A model generated the notes under the pieces. The model saw only the letters and a program-made list of their open reading frames with translations. It was not told the origin of the DNA and searched no databases. Below, in pieces: positions 42,359 through 50,418 of a stretch of 64,000 bases of DNA (its first letter is position 1; each line of letters starts with the position of its first letter). The stretch comes from G965197715 sp965247615 (GTDB taxonomy: Bacteria > Chloroflexota > Dehalococcoidia > Lucifugimonadales > UBA1127), in NCBI GenBank assembly GCA_965247615.1, contig OZ252022.1, positions 2,356,001 to 2,420,000 on the forward strand. The letters run 5' to 3'. Made by a program: the position numbers and the translations under genes.

Positions 42359-43132
42359 CTACGCGAAGTGTGGTGTGTCTTTGGTCGCCACAACGATCAT
42401 ACGGCGGGTTTCGATGGTGTAGTCCTCGCCTTCGAACCCGCCGTACACGCGCTGGATGGCGAGCCCGGCCTGGGCCAGCATGCCGATGATCTCCGTGAGG
42501 GTGTAGAGGCGGACGGAAAGCGGCACCGTCTGCCGCCGGTCGCCATTGGGAGGCACGATGGTGAAGGTGACGGTGTTGCGGCTGGTCGTCAGGTCCAACT
42601 CCCGGTGCTCCAAGAAGACGGTCCCGTCCTCGGCGCGGCGCTCCTCGTCCTGGATGTAGTTGGTGATCACCCACTCCCGGTTCAGAAGGTCCATAAGGAG
42701 CCGTCCCCCGGGCTTCAGCGCCTTGGAGACCTCTTGGAGGACGAGCAGGTCCTCCTGGGGCTCGAGATAGCCGAAGGAGGTGAACATGCTGACGACGGCA
42801 TCGAAATGGTCGTCGTAGGGGATGCGGCGCATGTCGCCCTGGACCAGTTCCAGGTCCAGGCCTTCGGTCCGGGCGGCGAGGCGCGCCTCCTCCAGAGACT
42901 CGGCGTTGAGGTCCAGGCCAGCCACGCGCAGGCCCCTTCTGGCCAGGGGGATGGCGTGCCGACCGTGGCCGCAGCACAGGTCGAGCACGCGCTCGCCGGG
43001 AACCAACCCCAGGGCGTGGGCCGCGAAGGCCACCTCCCGGTCCGTGCGTTGGGACGTTAGGATGTGGTCGTACGCCTCCCGGTAGTCGCGGGCGAAGAAG
43101 TCCACGTACCAGGGGGACTCAGGCTGGGCCAT
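42359..43132 (-). CDS. SAM-dependent methyltransferase, class I
   Basis: A 257-residue protein: YVDFFARDYREAYDHIL at the N-terminus, motif I VLDLCCGHGRHAIPLA, acidic strand end VAGLDLNAESLEEAR, motif II LVQGDMRRIPYDDHFDAVVSMFTSFGYL, and LKPGGRLLMDLLN after it. ATG 43132 has TGGAG at 6 bases. Divergent from the pteridine-type SDR gene. Substrate unknown. Confidence 0.83.
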   Translation of the reverse strand: MAQPESPWYVDFFARDYREAYDHILTSQRTDREVAFAAHALGLVPGERVLDLCCGHGRHAIPLARRGLRVAGLDLNAESLEEARLAARTEGLDLELVQGDMRRIPYDDHFDAVVSMFTSFGYLEPQEDLLVLQEVSKALKPGGRLLMDLLNREWVITNYIQDEERRAEDGTVFLEHRELDLTTSRNTVTFTIVPPNGDRRQTVPLSVRLYTLTEIIGMLAQAGLAIQRVYGGFEGEDYTIETRRMIVVATKDTPHFA

Positions 43133-43405
43133 TGCGCGCTCCAACGAAGCGGTTCGAATCCGTTACCGTCAGGCTGCCTTATGGCGTGGCAAGAGTCAAC
43201 GGGGCCACGCCACCCTCGGTCTCCGACGGCAGCGGCGCCGCTGTCAGCTCCCGCCGACCTTCGAATCGTAGCAGACCGCCGCACTCCCAGCCAGGCGACT
43301 CGTGCGCGATGGGCGAAGTGCCCCGTGCTAGAATGGGGGCGCTGCCGCACGGAGAGTCGCGCCAACCACTGGCCCGTACGCCAGCAAGATGCACATGGAG
43401 GGGCC

Positions 43406-44170
43406 ATGCTCACCCTGGCCGGCAGGGGCGCTCTCGTGGTAGGCGCCCGGCGTGTGGGCGCGCTGGTGGTGCGCCGCCTCGCCGCCGAGGGCGTCAGCCT
43501 GGCCATCGCCTACCGCAACTCGCGGGCCGAGGCGGAGGCGCTGCGCGACGCCGTGGCCCACTTGGCCGGGCGCGTGGCGCTGTGCCAGGGCGACATCTCC
43601 GTAGAGGAGGATGTCCAGCGAATGGTGGGAGCCGCCCAGGAGGAGTTGAAGGATCTGTCCTTCGTCATCAACCTGGCGTCAGATTTCCCCAGAGCACCCT
43701 TCGATTCCCTGGACGCCGAGGCGTGGGACGATGCCCTGGCTGCCGCCAAGGGGAGCTATCTGCTGACCGTGCACGCCGCGCGGGCGATGATGGCCAACCC
43801 AGGGCCGACGCGGGGCCACATCATCACCTTCGGTGATTGGGCCGCGGGTGAGACGCCCTACAGGAACTATCTGCCGTACCTCACGGCCAAGGCGGCCGTC
43901 CAGTTCATGGCCCGGGCCTTCGCCGCGGAGCTGGCGCCCCATGGCGTGCTGGTCAACGCCATAGCGCCCGGGCCCACGATGCGTCCCCCGGACTTCAGCC
44001 CGGAGAGCTGGCAGCGCAACGTTCTAGAGCGGGCGCCCCTGCGGCGCGAGTCCTCGGCGGAGGAGATGGCGGAGCTTGTCGTGACCCTGCTCAAGAGCGA
44101 GACCATCACCGGAGAGACCATCCGGGTAGACTCCGGCAGACACTTGGCCGGTCCCGGCGTCCCAGGTTAG
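43406..44170 (+). CDS. SDR family oxidoreductase, pteridine-reductase-like
   Basis: A 254-residue short-chain dehydrogenase. The cofactor loop reads LVVGARRVGALVVRRLA, the dinucleotide arginine region IAYRNSRAEAE, and the catalytic pair is present as YLPYLTAKAAVQFM (YxxxK). The cofactor loop and helix with arginines fit pteridine reductases (FolM/PTR1) better than typical TGxxxGxG enzymes, and the following genes make pterin-derived compounds, so a dihydropterin or related substrate is a reasonable inference. ATG with GGAGGGG. First of four closely spaced genes with queD, queC and folE. Confidence 0.8.
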   Translation: MLTLAGRGALVVGARRVGALVVRRLAAEGVSLAIAYRNSRAEAEALRDAVAHLAGRVALCQGDISVEEDVQRMVGAAQEELKDLSFVINLASDFPRAPFDSLDAEAWDDALAAAKGSYLLTVHAARAMMANPGPTRGHIITFGDWAAGETPYRNYLPYLTAKAAVQFMARAFAAELAPHGVLVNAIAPGPTMRPPDFSPESWQRNVLERAPLRRESSAEEMAELVVTLLKSETITGETIRVDSGRHLAGPGVPG

Positions 44171-44180
44171 AGGAGAGACC

Positions 44181-44591
44181 ATGGCACAGCACCGTGTGAC
44201 CAAGACCATCGACTTCTGCTACGGCCACCGCCTCCTGGACTATGGAGGCAAGTGCCGCAACCTCCACGGCCACAACGGCCTGCTGGAGGTTGACGTGGAG
44301 TCCAATGAGCTGGACGACCTGGGCCTGGTCATGGATTTCAATGAGATCCGCGACGTGGTGAAGGGATGGGTGGACGACAATCTGGACCATAGGATGGTCC
44401 TCTGCCGGAGGGACCCCGTGGCGCCGGTGCTCACGGAGATGGGCGAGCCCCTCTACCTGATGGATGACAATCCGTCGGCGGAGAATATCTCGAAGCTCAT
44501 CTACCTGGAGGTGCGGAAGCAGGGGCTCAAGGTGACCGAGGTGCGGCTTTGGGAGACGCCCACCAGCTATGCGGCCTTCCGGGAGGCCTAG
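44181..44591 (+). CDS. queD: 6-carboxy-5,6,7,8-tetrahydropterin synthase (QueD/PTPS family)
   Basis: A 136-residue pterin synthase. Zinc-binding histidines appear as FCYGHRLLDY and NLHGHNG, the catalytic cysteine in GGKCRNLHGH, and VMDFNEIRDVVKGWVDDNLDHRMVL plus the C-terminal VRLWETPTSYAAF are diagnostic. QueD converts dihydroneopterin triphosphate to 6-carboxytetrahydropterin in queuosine precursor synthesis. The gene starts 10 bp after the SDR and ends 3 bp before queC. A 6-pyruvoyl-tetrahydropterin synthase activity cannot be excluded, but queC next to it favours the deazapurine pathway. Confidence 0.9.
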   Translation: MAQHRVTKTIDFCYGHRLLDYGGKCRNLHGHNGLLEVDVESNELDDLGLVMDFNEIRDVVKGWVDDNLDHRMVLCRRDPVAPVLTEMGEPLYLMDDNPSAENISKLIYLEVRKQGLKVTEVRLWETPTSYAAFREA

Positions 44592-44594
44592 AGA

Positions 44595-45275
44595 ATGGCC
44601 GCGTTGTCCGGAGACGGCGGGGAGCGCGTGGCAGTCCTGGCCAGCGGGGGGCTGGACAGCTCGGCGCTTCTGGCGGAGCTGGCCCAGACAGATGTCGTCT
44701 TTCCAATCTACGTCCAGAAGGGACTGACTTGGGAGGAGGCCGAGGGTCGGGCCCTAGCGGCCTTCGCGGCGGCGCTGGGCAACGCCAACGTACAGCCCGT
44801 CACGACACTGTCGGTGCCCGCTCAGGCCCTCTACGGCGACCACTGGAGCCTGTCTGGGCGGGGTGTGCCCGAGGCCGGGACGCCGGACAACGCCGTGTTC
44901 CTGCCGGGACGCAACGTCCTGTTGATAGGCCTGGCGGCGGTGTGGTGCAGCACGCACGATGTCTCCCGCATCGCCATTGGGTCCCTGGGGGGCAATCCCT
45001 TCCCCGACGCCACACCGGAGTTCTTCGACGGCTATGCAAAGCTACTGAGCGGGGCCCTGGAGCACCAGGTCACCGTCTTGGCGCCGTACCGAGGCCTCAC
45101 CAAGGCCGAGCTGGTCCGGCGGCACGGCAACCTCCCGCTGGAGCTGACCCTGACCTGCGCCGCCCCGCATGGCGATGCCCACTGCGGCGCGTGCAACAAG
45201 TGCGGCGAACGGCAGGAGGCCTTCGAGAAGGCGGGAGTGCCAGATCCTACGCGGTACGCCATTCCGGCGGATTGA
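44595..45275 (+). CDS. queC: 7-cyano-7-deazaguanine synthase
   Basis: A 226-residue PP-loop ATPase. The ATP-binding motif is LASGGLDSSALLAE; VFLPGRNVLLIGLA and GSLGGNPFPDATPEFF are QueC segments; the structural zinc site is CAAPHGDAHCGACNKCGERQ. QueC converts 7-carboxy-7-deazaguanine to preQ0. It is slightly shorter than Escherichia coli QueC (231 residues), and some internal motifs are diverged. Coupled to queD (3 bp apart) and to folE (8 bp). QueE and QueF are not in the window. Confidence 0.88.
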   Translation: MAALSGDGGERVAVLASGGLDSSALLAELAQTDVVFPIYVQKGLTWEEAEGRALAAFAAALGNANVQPVTTLSVPAQALYGDHWSLSGRGVPEAGTPDNAVFLPGRNVLLIGLAAVWCSTHDVSRIAIGSLGGNPFPDATPEFFDGYAKLLSGALEHQVTVLAPYRGLTKAELVRRHGNLPLELTLTCAAPHGDAHCGACNKCGERQEAFEKAGVPDPTRYAIPAD

Positions 45276-45282
45276 GGAGCGC

Positions 45283-45900
45283 GTGAATAGAGACGAGCGA
45301 CTGAAGAAGCTCCAGCCCCTGCTGGCGGAGATCATCCAGATCCTGGGCGACGACCCAAACCGCGAGGGGCTGCACCGGACTCCCGAGCGCTGGGCGGACG
45401 CCCTGCTGACGTACACGCAGGGCATTCGCGAGGACCCGCAGGAGCACCTGAAGGTCATCTTCCAGCTTGACGAGGACGACTATCCGCAGGGCTCCGACGA
45501 CATGATCATCGTGGACAACATCGAGTTCACGTCCACGTGCGAGCACCACATGGCGCCCATTCGCGGCGTGGTCCACATCGCCTATATCCCCAATCCGGAG
45601 AGCAGGGTGATCACGGGCCTTTCCAAGCTATCGCGCGTGGTGGAGACCTTCGCGCGGCGGCTGCAGCTGCAGGAGCGGATGACCCAGCAGATCGCCCGGG
45701 CCATAGATGAGCAGCTGCACCCACTGGGGGTGATCGCAGTGGTCCATGCGGTGCACTACTGTATGATCGCCCGCGGTGTGGAACAGCGCACCAGCGCCAC
45801 CCTGACCACGGCGCGCCGGGGAGTCTTCCTGACGAAGCCGGAGTTGGAGGCCAAGTTCCAGGAGTACCTACGGGCCCGAATGGGCACGTCCCGGGTCTAG
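45283..45900 (+). CDS. folE: GTP cyclohydrolase I
   Basis: A 205-residue enzyme making dihydroneopterin triphosphate from GTP, the entry to folate, biopterin and queuosine. The active site is clear: zinc ligands in TSTCEHHMAPIRG, and HAVHYCMIARGVEQRTSATLTTARRG at the C-terminus. The N-terminal GDDPNREGLHRTPERWA is the family start. GTG 45283 with GAGGAG at about 4 bases, 8 bp after queC, decides the start against the frame beginning inside queC. Its stop overlaps that of the convergent amidohydrolase within CTAG. Confidence 0.92.
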   Translation: MNRDERLKKLQPLLAEIIQILGDDPNREGLHRTPERWADALLTYTQGIREDPQEHLKVIFQLDEDDYPQGSDDMIIVDNIEFTSTCEHHMAPIRGVVHIAYIPNPESRVITGLSKLSRVVETFARRLQLQERMTQQIARAIDEQLHPLGVIAVVHAVHYCMIARGVEQRTSATLTTARRGVFLTKPELEAKFQEYLRARMGTSRV

Positions 45901-47060
45901 GGCTCTCCGAAGCACCGCACGGCGTTGTCCCACATCATCCTGCGCATCGCGCCGTCCCCCAGCGACTGCCACGCGAGCACCTTGTCCGTGGACTCCGGAA
46001 ACCGGGACTCGGCGTGGGGATAGTCAGAGGAGTACATCAGCACGTCTTCGCCCAGGAAGTCGGTGACCATCTTGGTTATCTTCTCACCCTCGTGTATGAC
46101 GACGCTGGCGAAGAAGCGACCGCTGGTCATGTACTCGCTGGGCTTGTGCGCCAAGCCCTCCGGCAGGGAATGGGCCATATAGACAGACTGGTCGTCCATC
46201 CGCGCCGCCCAGAAGGGGAGCCAGCCAAAGCCTGACTCCAAAATGCTGAAGCGGAGCTCCGGGTATCGGTCCATGATCCCGGACCCGAAGAATGCTGCCA
46301 GGGCCCGCATGGCGGCCCAGGGGTGCGACGCCGTCCGACCGATGAACCGGTTGTCCCACAGGTCGCGGTAGCCGGGATAGCCCGTGGCGAAGCTGTGATG
46401 CACAATGCACAGCCCCTCATCCTGGGCGGCGGCCCAGATGGGTTCCAGGTTCGGGTGGTCCAGCGGGAACCCCACGGTGAGGTTCGGCTGGATGCCCCCG
46501 GCCCAGGACGACTTGGCCCAGGTCCTGATCTCCTGCACGGATTCCTCGACGGCCTTGTCCGTGACCACTATGAGGGACTTGAGGCGATGGGGGTACTTGC
46601 TGCAAAACTCGGTAGTGTAGCGGTGGTTGGCTTGGATAAAGGCCATCTCAACTTCGGCGTCGTCGTTGGCCGGCGGGAGCCCCGGCAGCATGATCTGGAC
46701 GTCCACGCCCTCCTCGTCCATGTCGCGGATCCGGGCCTCGACGTCGTAGTCGGAGCTGCCCTCGGTAGGGAAGCGGGAGCCCATGAACTGCTGAAAGTGG
46801 GACACGGCGTTCTCCCTGGGCCCAGCCTCGCCCAGGATCCGAAGCTGGCCCGCGCCCCAGCCGCCCGCACGCGCGAAGCGGTACTGGTGGCGGAAGGGCG
46901 GCTCCAGGATCTCGCCCGCCCAGCCGACACGGAAGGGGACCTTGAACTCCTCCCACTCCGGCAGCCGCCTGCGCGCGCCGGAGTCGAAGTAGGGCTCCAG
47001 GGTCTCCGCCATTGGGGCAAGATGGGTGTCCGAGTCGTAGACCCTGTGGCCATTGCGCAT
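45897..47060 (-). CDS. Amidohydrolase-2 family protein
   Basis: A 387-residue member of the same superfamily as 35589-36638. It opens VYDSDTHLAPMAE, has GVDVQIMLPGLPP, a central histidine pair in LCIVHHSFATGYPG, FSILESGFGWLPFWAARMD and MYSSDYPHAESRFPES. The metal-site pattern matches the other window members. ATG with GGAG at 9 bases. The cupin gene lies just upstream on the same strand and in its present frame overlaps this gene heavily. Substrate unknown. Confidence 0.85.
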   Translation of the reverse strand: MRNGHRVYDSDTHLAPMAETLEPYFDSGARRRLPEWEEFKVPFRVGWAGEILEPPFRHQYRFARAGGWGAGQLRILGEAGPRENAVSHFQQFMGSRFPTEGSSDYDVEARIRDMDEEGVDVQIMLPGLPPANDDAEVEMAFIQANHRYTTEFCSKYPHRLKSLIVVTDKAVEESVQEIRTWAKSSWAGGIQPNLTVGFPLDHPNLEPIWAAAQDEGLCIVHHSFATGYPGYRDLWDNRFIGRTASHPWAAMRALAAFFGSGIMDRYPELRFSILESGFGWLPFWAARMDDQSVYMAHSLPEGLAHKPSEYMTSGRFFASVVIHEGEKITKMVTDFLGEDVLMYSSDYPHAESRFPESTDKVLAWQSLGDGAMRRMMWDNAVRCFGEP

Positions 47061-47129
47061 AGTGGCATCTCCAAGCAGTGGATCTGCGTGTTCTTGTGAT
47101 CGTTCCGAGCCTGCGGCGCCAGGCGGCGC

Positions 47130-47548
47130 CTAGGCCCCGGGCTGAAGACGCGCCCCTCCGCTTCCTGGTGCGGGCGCAGGGACTCGTGGTCGACGCGACC
47201 GGTCTTCTCTCCCAGCGCCGTCGCGGCGACGTGGAGGATCTCCAGCGGCTCCGCACCGGAGGTCTCGAACCAGTACCTGGTACCGCGAGGGATGAGGATG
47301 CTTTCGTCCTTCCCCAGCTCCGCCAGCACCTGGTCGCCCTCCCCGTAGAAGGTGGCGCGGCCGCCAAGGACCATCCAGAAACCTTCGACGCCGTCGTGGG
47401 AGTGGAGGTTGTTGTCGCCGCCCTCCTTCACGTACTGGACGCCGACGCGCAGGACGTCGCTCCTGCCCATGGAGACGATTGCCTTCCCGTTGGCGCGGAC
47501 CTCGCGCTCTATCCGATCGTACTTGCCGACCTGGACCTCGTTGACCAT
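47130..47548 (-). CDS. Cupin domain protein with a frameshifted C-terminus
   Basis: A single cupin barrel of about 140 residues: ANGKAIVSMGRSDVLRVGVQYV, LHSHDGVEGFWMVLGGRATFYGEG with the metal-site pattern, and ILIPRGTRYWFETSGAEPLEILHVAA. ATG 47548 has GGGAGGG at 7 bases. In the sequence as given, the frame does not stop at the expected place but runs to 46568, covering about 490 bp of the amidohydrolase in a wrong frame. One extra base in the CCCGGGG run near 47136-47142 would give a normal end (FSPGA) at the TAG of 47130-47132. Either a recent mutation or a homopolymer assembly error. Coordinates give the inferred original extent. Confidence 0.7.
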
Positions 47549-47683
47549 ACGGCGACCCTCCCCCTTCGTATTCCGCTCAGTATTTGTTGTGCGCCTGGCG
47601 ATGTCAAGGCGCCCTGTCCGGCGTAGGGACCAATGGAGCATTGGGCCGCGCCCTGCGACCTGCGCCCGCTCGCTGATGCGTGT

Positions 47684-49246
47684 CTACGCCTGGTAGATCG
47701 TGTCCATGTACTCGCCAATCTCCTTGACGTGTACGTTGGCAACGGCCACCTCCGGGGTGTAGAGGATTTCGTCGGTGGCCCACACGAGGGTCGCCCGGGG
47801 CTGGTCCCCCACGGCGAAGACGTGCTCCAAAACGTTGTGGATGTTCTCATTGAGGCGGATGGTGTTGGGCCGGATGGGCGCCTCCATCCGGCCGTTCTTG
47901 ATGAGGAAGGAGTCGGCGACGACGCTGCCGGTGAAGTCTCCCGCGGCGGCGCCGTTGATGGGGTAGGTGTACCAGAGCCGGCCGATGTAGAGCCCGTCAC
48001 CGACACGCCGCAGCAGCTCCTCCGACGGCTGGGGCTCCGTTCCCTCCACCACGATGTTGGTGCTGGCGATCCGGGGCGGCTTGTTGAAGTGCCGGCCGCC
48101 GCCGGAGAAGCGGAACCCGTTGCGCGGCACCAGGGCGCCTTGGTGCTCGCGAGGGTCCACACCCAGCTTCTCACGTCCACGGGGATCGTGGAGCATCTGC
48201 TGGGTGCTGTAGTAGTCGGACAGGAGGCCAACCAGACGGCCGGCCTGGATGAGCTCGGTGCGGCCTGTGGGCAGGCCCTCATCGGTGATCGCCTTGCTGG
48301 CCGCGAGGCCGGGGCGGGCGCCGTCGTCGTAGACGCTCAGCAGCTCGGAGCCCACGCGCTGGGTCAGCTTGCCCTGGAAGGTGGAGGCGCCCGAGTAGAA
48401 GGTATCCGCCCGAAGGGAGTCGAGCAGGATGCCCCTCAGGATGTCCATAACTGCCTGCCGTCCGAAGACCACGCGGTACACACCGTCACGCACCCTCACG
48501 CCGTTCATGCCCAGCACTGCATTGCGGGCGGCCTGGGCCGCGGGTTCCGGCGTAAAGTCCGCTAGGTTGGTCCCGGCCCAAAAGCCGCTCCCCTTTGAGC
48601 CCCTGGCCTCCACCATGGCTGTAATGAAGCTCATGACGATGGTGGACTCGTCGGTCTCTACGCGGGGCAGATGGGAGGACGCCACGGCGACCCGTTCCTG
48701 GAGCACCGTTACGTCGCCGCCCACGATGAGCCCCAGATTGGGGACCTCCTGTGGGCTGCGGACCTGGGCGAGCAGCTCCTCGGAGCTCGCGAAAGCGTCC
48801 AGCGCCCCGTCCACCAGGGTCCAGCCAGCTTCCGCCAGGTCCGCGTCCTTGAGGCGCATGAGGCGTGGGTCGTGGTAGCGGGTCATGGTGCGCCGCTCGC
48901 CCGTTGGACGCGGCAGGGAGACGAAATCGGGGTCGGCGACGGCCGCCAGGCGGGCCTTCTCCAGGGCCCTGTGGACTCCCGCGACAGAGAGGTCGCTGGG
49001 CTCTGCCCCGAAGCCCAGCTTGACGCCGCCGAGGGCGCGAAAGGCGACCCGCAGCCCGATGCCGTATGACTCCCGGGATTTGGGCTCCTCCACTCCATTG
49101 CTGGGGATGTGCGAGGTGTAGCTGAGGCGGGCGAAGAGGCTGCCATTGCCGGCTGCGAAGGCCTCTGCCTCCCGCACGTCCGGTTGGGCCGAGACGTAGG
49201 CGAGGGCCTCTCTGGCAGCGCGCCGCAGGGTGGCGATGGGGATCAT
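47684..49246 (-). CDS. TldD/PmbA family protein, TldE-type subunit
   Basis: A 520-residue member of the TldE/PmbA side of the family: no HExxxH metal site is present. Landmarks are ESYGIGLRVAFRALGG near residue 60, VYDDGARPGLAASKAITDEGLPTG, GLLSDYYSTQQM and the C-terminal GDFTGSVVADSFLIKNG. TldD/TldE heterodimers degrade unfolded peptides and process ribosomally made peptides such as microcin B17. Its start overlaps the rmuC stop by 4 bp (ATGA), and tldD is at the head of the same operon, so both subunits are made together with RmuC. Confidence 0.85.
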   Translation of the reverse strand: MIPIATLRRAAREALAYVSAQPDVREAEAFAAGNGSLFARLSYTSHIPSNGVEEPKSRESYGIGLRVAFRALGGVKLGFGAEPSDLSVAGVHRALEKARLAAVADPDFVSLPRPTGERRTMTRYHDPRLMRLKDADLAEAGWTLVDGALDAFASSEELLAQVRSPQEVPNLGLIVGGDVTVLQERVAVASSHLPRVETDESTIVMSFITAMVEARGSKGSGFWAGTNLADFTPEPAAQAARNAVLGMNGVRVRDGVYRVVFGRQAVMDILRGILLDSLRADTFYSGASTFQGKLTQRVGSELLSVYDDGARPGLAASKAITDEGLPTGRTELIQAGRLVGLLSDYYSTQQMLHDPRGREKLGVDPREHQGALVPRNGFRFSGGGRHFNKPPRIASTNIVVEGTEPQPSEELLRRVGDGLYIGRLWYTYPINGAAAGDFTGSVVADSFLIKNGRMEAPIRPNTIRLNENIHNVLEHVFAVGDQPRATLVWATDEILYTPEVAVANVHVKEIGEYMDTIYQA

Positions 49247-50412
49247 GCTCTGCCCTCCTCCTCTTCATCTTCATGCCCCAGGAGCGTCGCCCAATCCTCT
49301 TCCGGCGCCAGCTCCGGCTCCCCGCCGCCGGCGTCATCAGCGACGGGGAGGCCCCGCTGCTGGCGCAGCTCCTCTATCCTGGCCAGCGGCCGTTCGAGGG
49401 CGCGCCGCCGCCGCCCGCTCAGGATATCGAATGCCCGCTGCGCGGATACGATGCGGCTGCCGAGGGTCTCGAGAGCCTTGGTGAAGTTCCCCCACTCGGC
49501 ATAGAAGCGTCCAAATTGACTGATGATCTGTTCGGAGTCCCGCCGGAGGGCGAAGTTGTCCGTGGCCTGGCGCACCACGGCCAGGACGGCGAATAGGGTC
49601 AGGGGTGAGCAGCAGACCACCTTCTGCTGGAGGGCCGTGTCCAGGAGGTTGGGGTCATGCTCATGGATGAAGCCATACACACTCTCGTTGGGTATGAACA
49701 GGAGGACATAGTCCACGGTGCCCTGCTCCGGGTCGATGTACTCTCGGTTCGTGATCTCCTTGACCCGGGCGCGGACATCGCGAAGGAAGGCGCCGCGATG
49801 CTGAGTGCGCAGGGCATCGGTCTCCGCCTCCAGGCACCGCATGTAGTTGTCCAGGGGAAACTTGACGTCCATGTTCAGCTTCAGGCCCTCCGGGAGGAGG
49901 AACACGAAGTCGGGGCGCGACTCGGCGCCAGCGATGCTCACCTGCTTGAGGTAGTTCACACCCTCCGCCATGCCTACCAGGCGCAGGATGTCCTCCGCCA
50001 TGCGCTCGCCCCACTGGCCGCGGGCCCGGGAGTTGGCCAGGGCCTCCCGCAGACCCTGAGTGGAGGTGGTCAGGGCGGCGGTCTGCTCGCCGATGGCCTT
50101 GAGCTGCGTAGTCAGCTCCCCGAACTTGCCCTCGCGGTCGCGCTCCAGAGTCCGCATGAGGTCGGAGACCTTGGCGAGCTCGCCGTGCATTCCCTGGAGC
50201 TGCTGGTCGATGAGGGCCTTCTTGCCCTGGAGCTCGTTGGCGCCGGACTCCATCTGCCTGGCGACTCGTTCCTCGCTCAGCTGGAACAGGGTTTGGAACT
50301 CCGTCCGGACGGCCTGGGACACGACCTCATCGCCGGGGCGGCGCCGACCCAGGACGACGAAGCCGCCCAGGATTGCGGCTGCGATGAGCAGGGCCCCAAC
50401 CAGCACCTCCAT
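49243..50412 (-). CDS. rmuC: RmuC family DNA recombination protein
   Basis: A 389-residue protein with one N-terminal membrane helix (VLVGALLIAAAILGGFVVLG), a coiled coil over residues ~30-125, and the RmuC nuclease-like domain: SRARGQWGERMAEDILRL, RPDFVFLLPEGLKLNMDVKFPLDNY, DYVLLFIPNESVYGFIHEHD and VVCCSPLTLFAVL. RmuC limits DNA inversions and is related to restriction-type nucleases. The C-terminus is an acidic tail. Placed between tldD and tldE with 6 bp and a 4-bp overlap. ATG start. Confidence 0.88.
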   Translation of the reverse strand: MEVLVGALLIAAAILGGFVVLGRRRPGDEVVSQAVRTEFQTLFQLSEERVARQMESGANELQGKKALIDQQLQGMHGELAKVSDLMRTLERDREGKFGELTTQLKAIGEQTAALTTSTQGLREALANSRARGQWGERMAEDILRLVGMAEGVNYLKQVSIAGAESRPDFVFLLPEGLKLNMDVKFPLDNYMRCLEAETDALRTQHRGAFLRDVRARVKEITNREYIDPEQGTVDYVLLFIPNESVYGFIHEHDPNLLDTALQQKVVCCSPLTLFAVLAVVRQATDNFALRRDSEQIISQFGRFYAEWGNFTKALETLGSRIVSAQRAFDILSGRRRRALERPLARIEELRQQRGLPVADDAGGGEPELAPEEDWATLLGHEDEEEEGRA

Positions 50413-50418
50413 GGACAG

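Noticed and set aside
43141..43175. tRNA T-arm-like sequence (AGCGG TTCGAAT CCGTT)
   Set aside because: The stem and loop look like a T-arm, but no matching acceptor, D-arm or anticodon arm can be built upstream; that sequence is the start of the methyltransferase gene.
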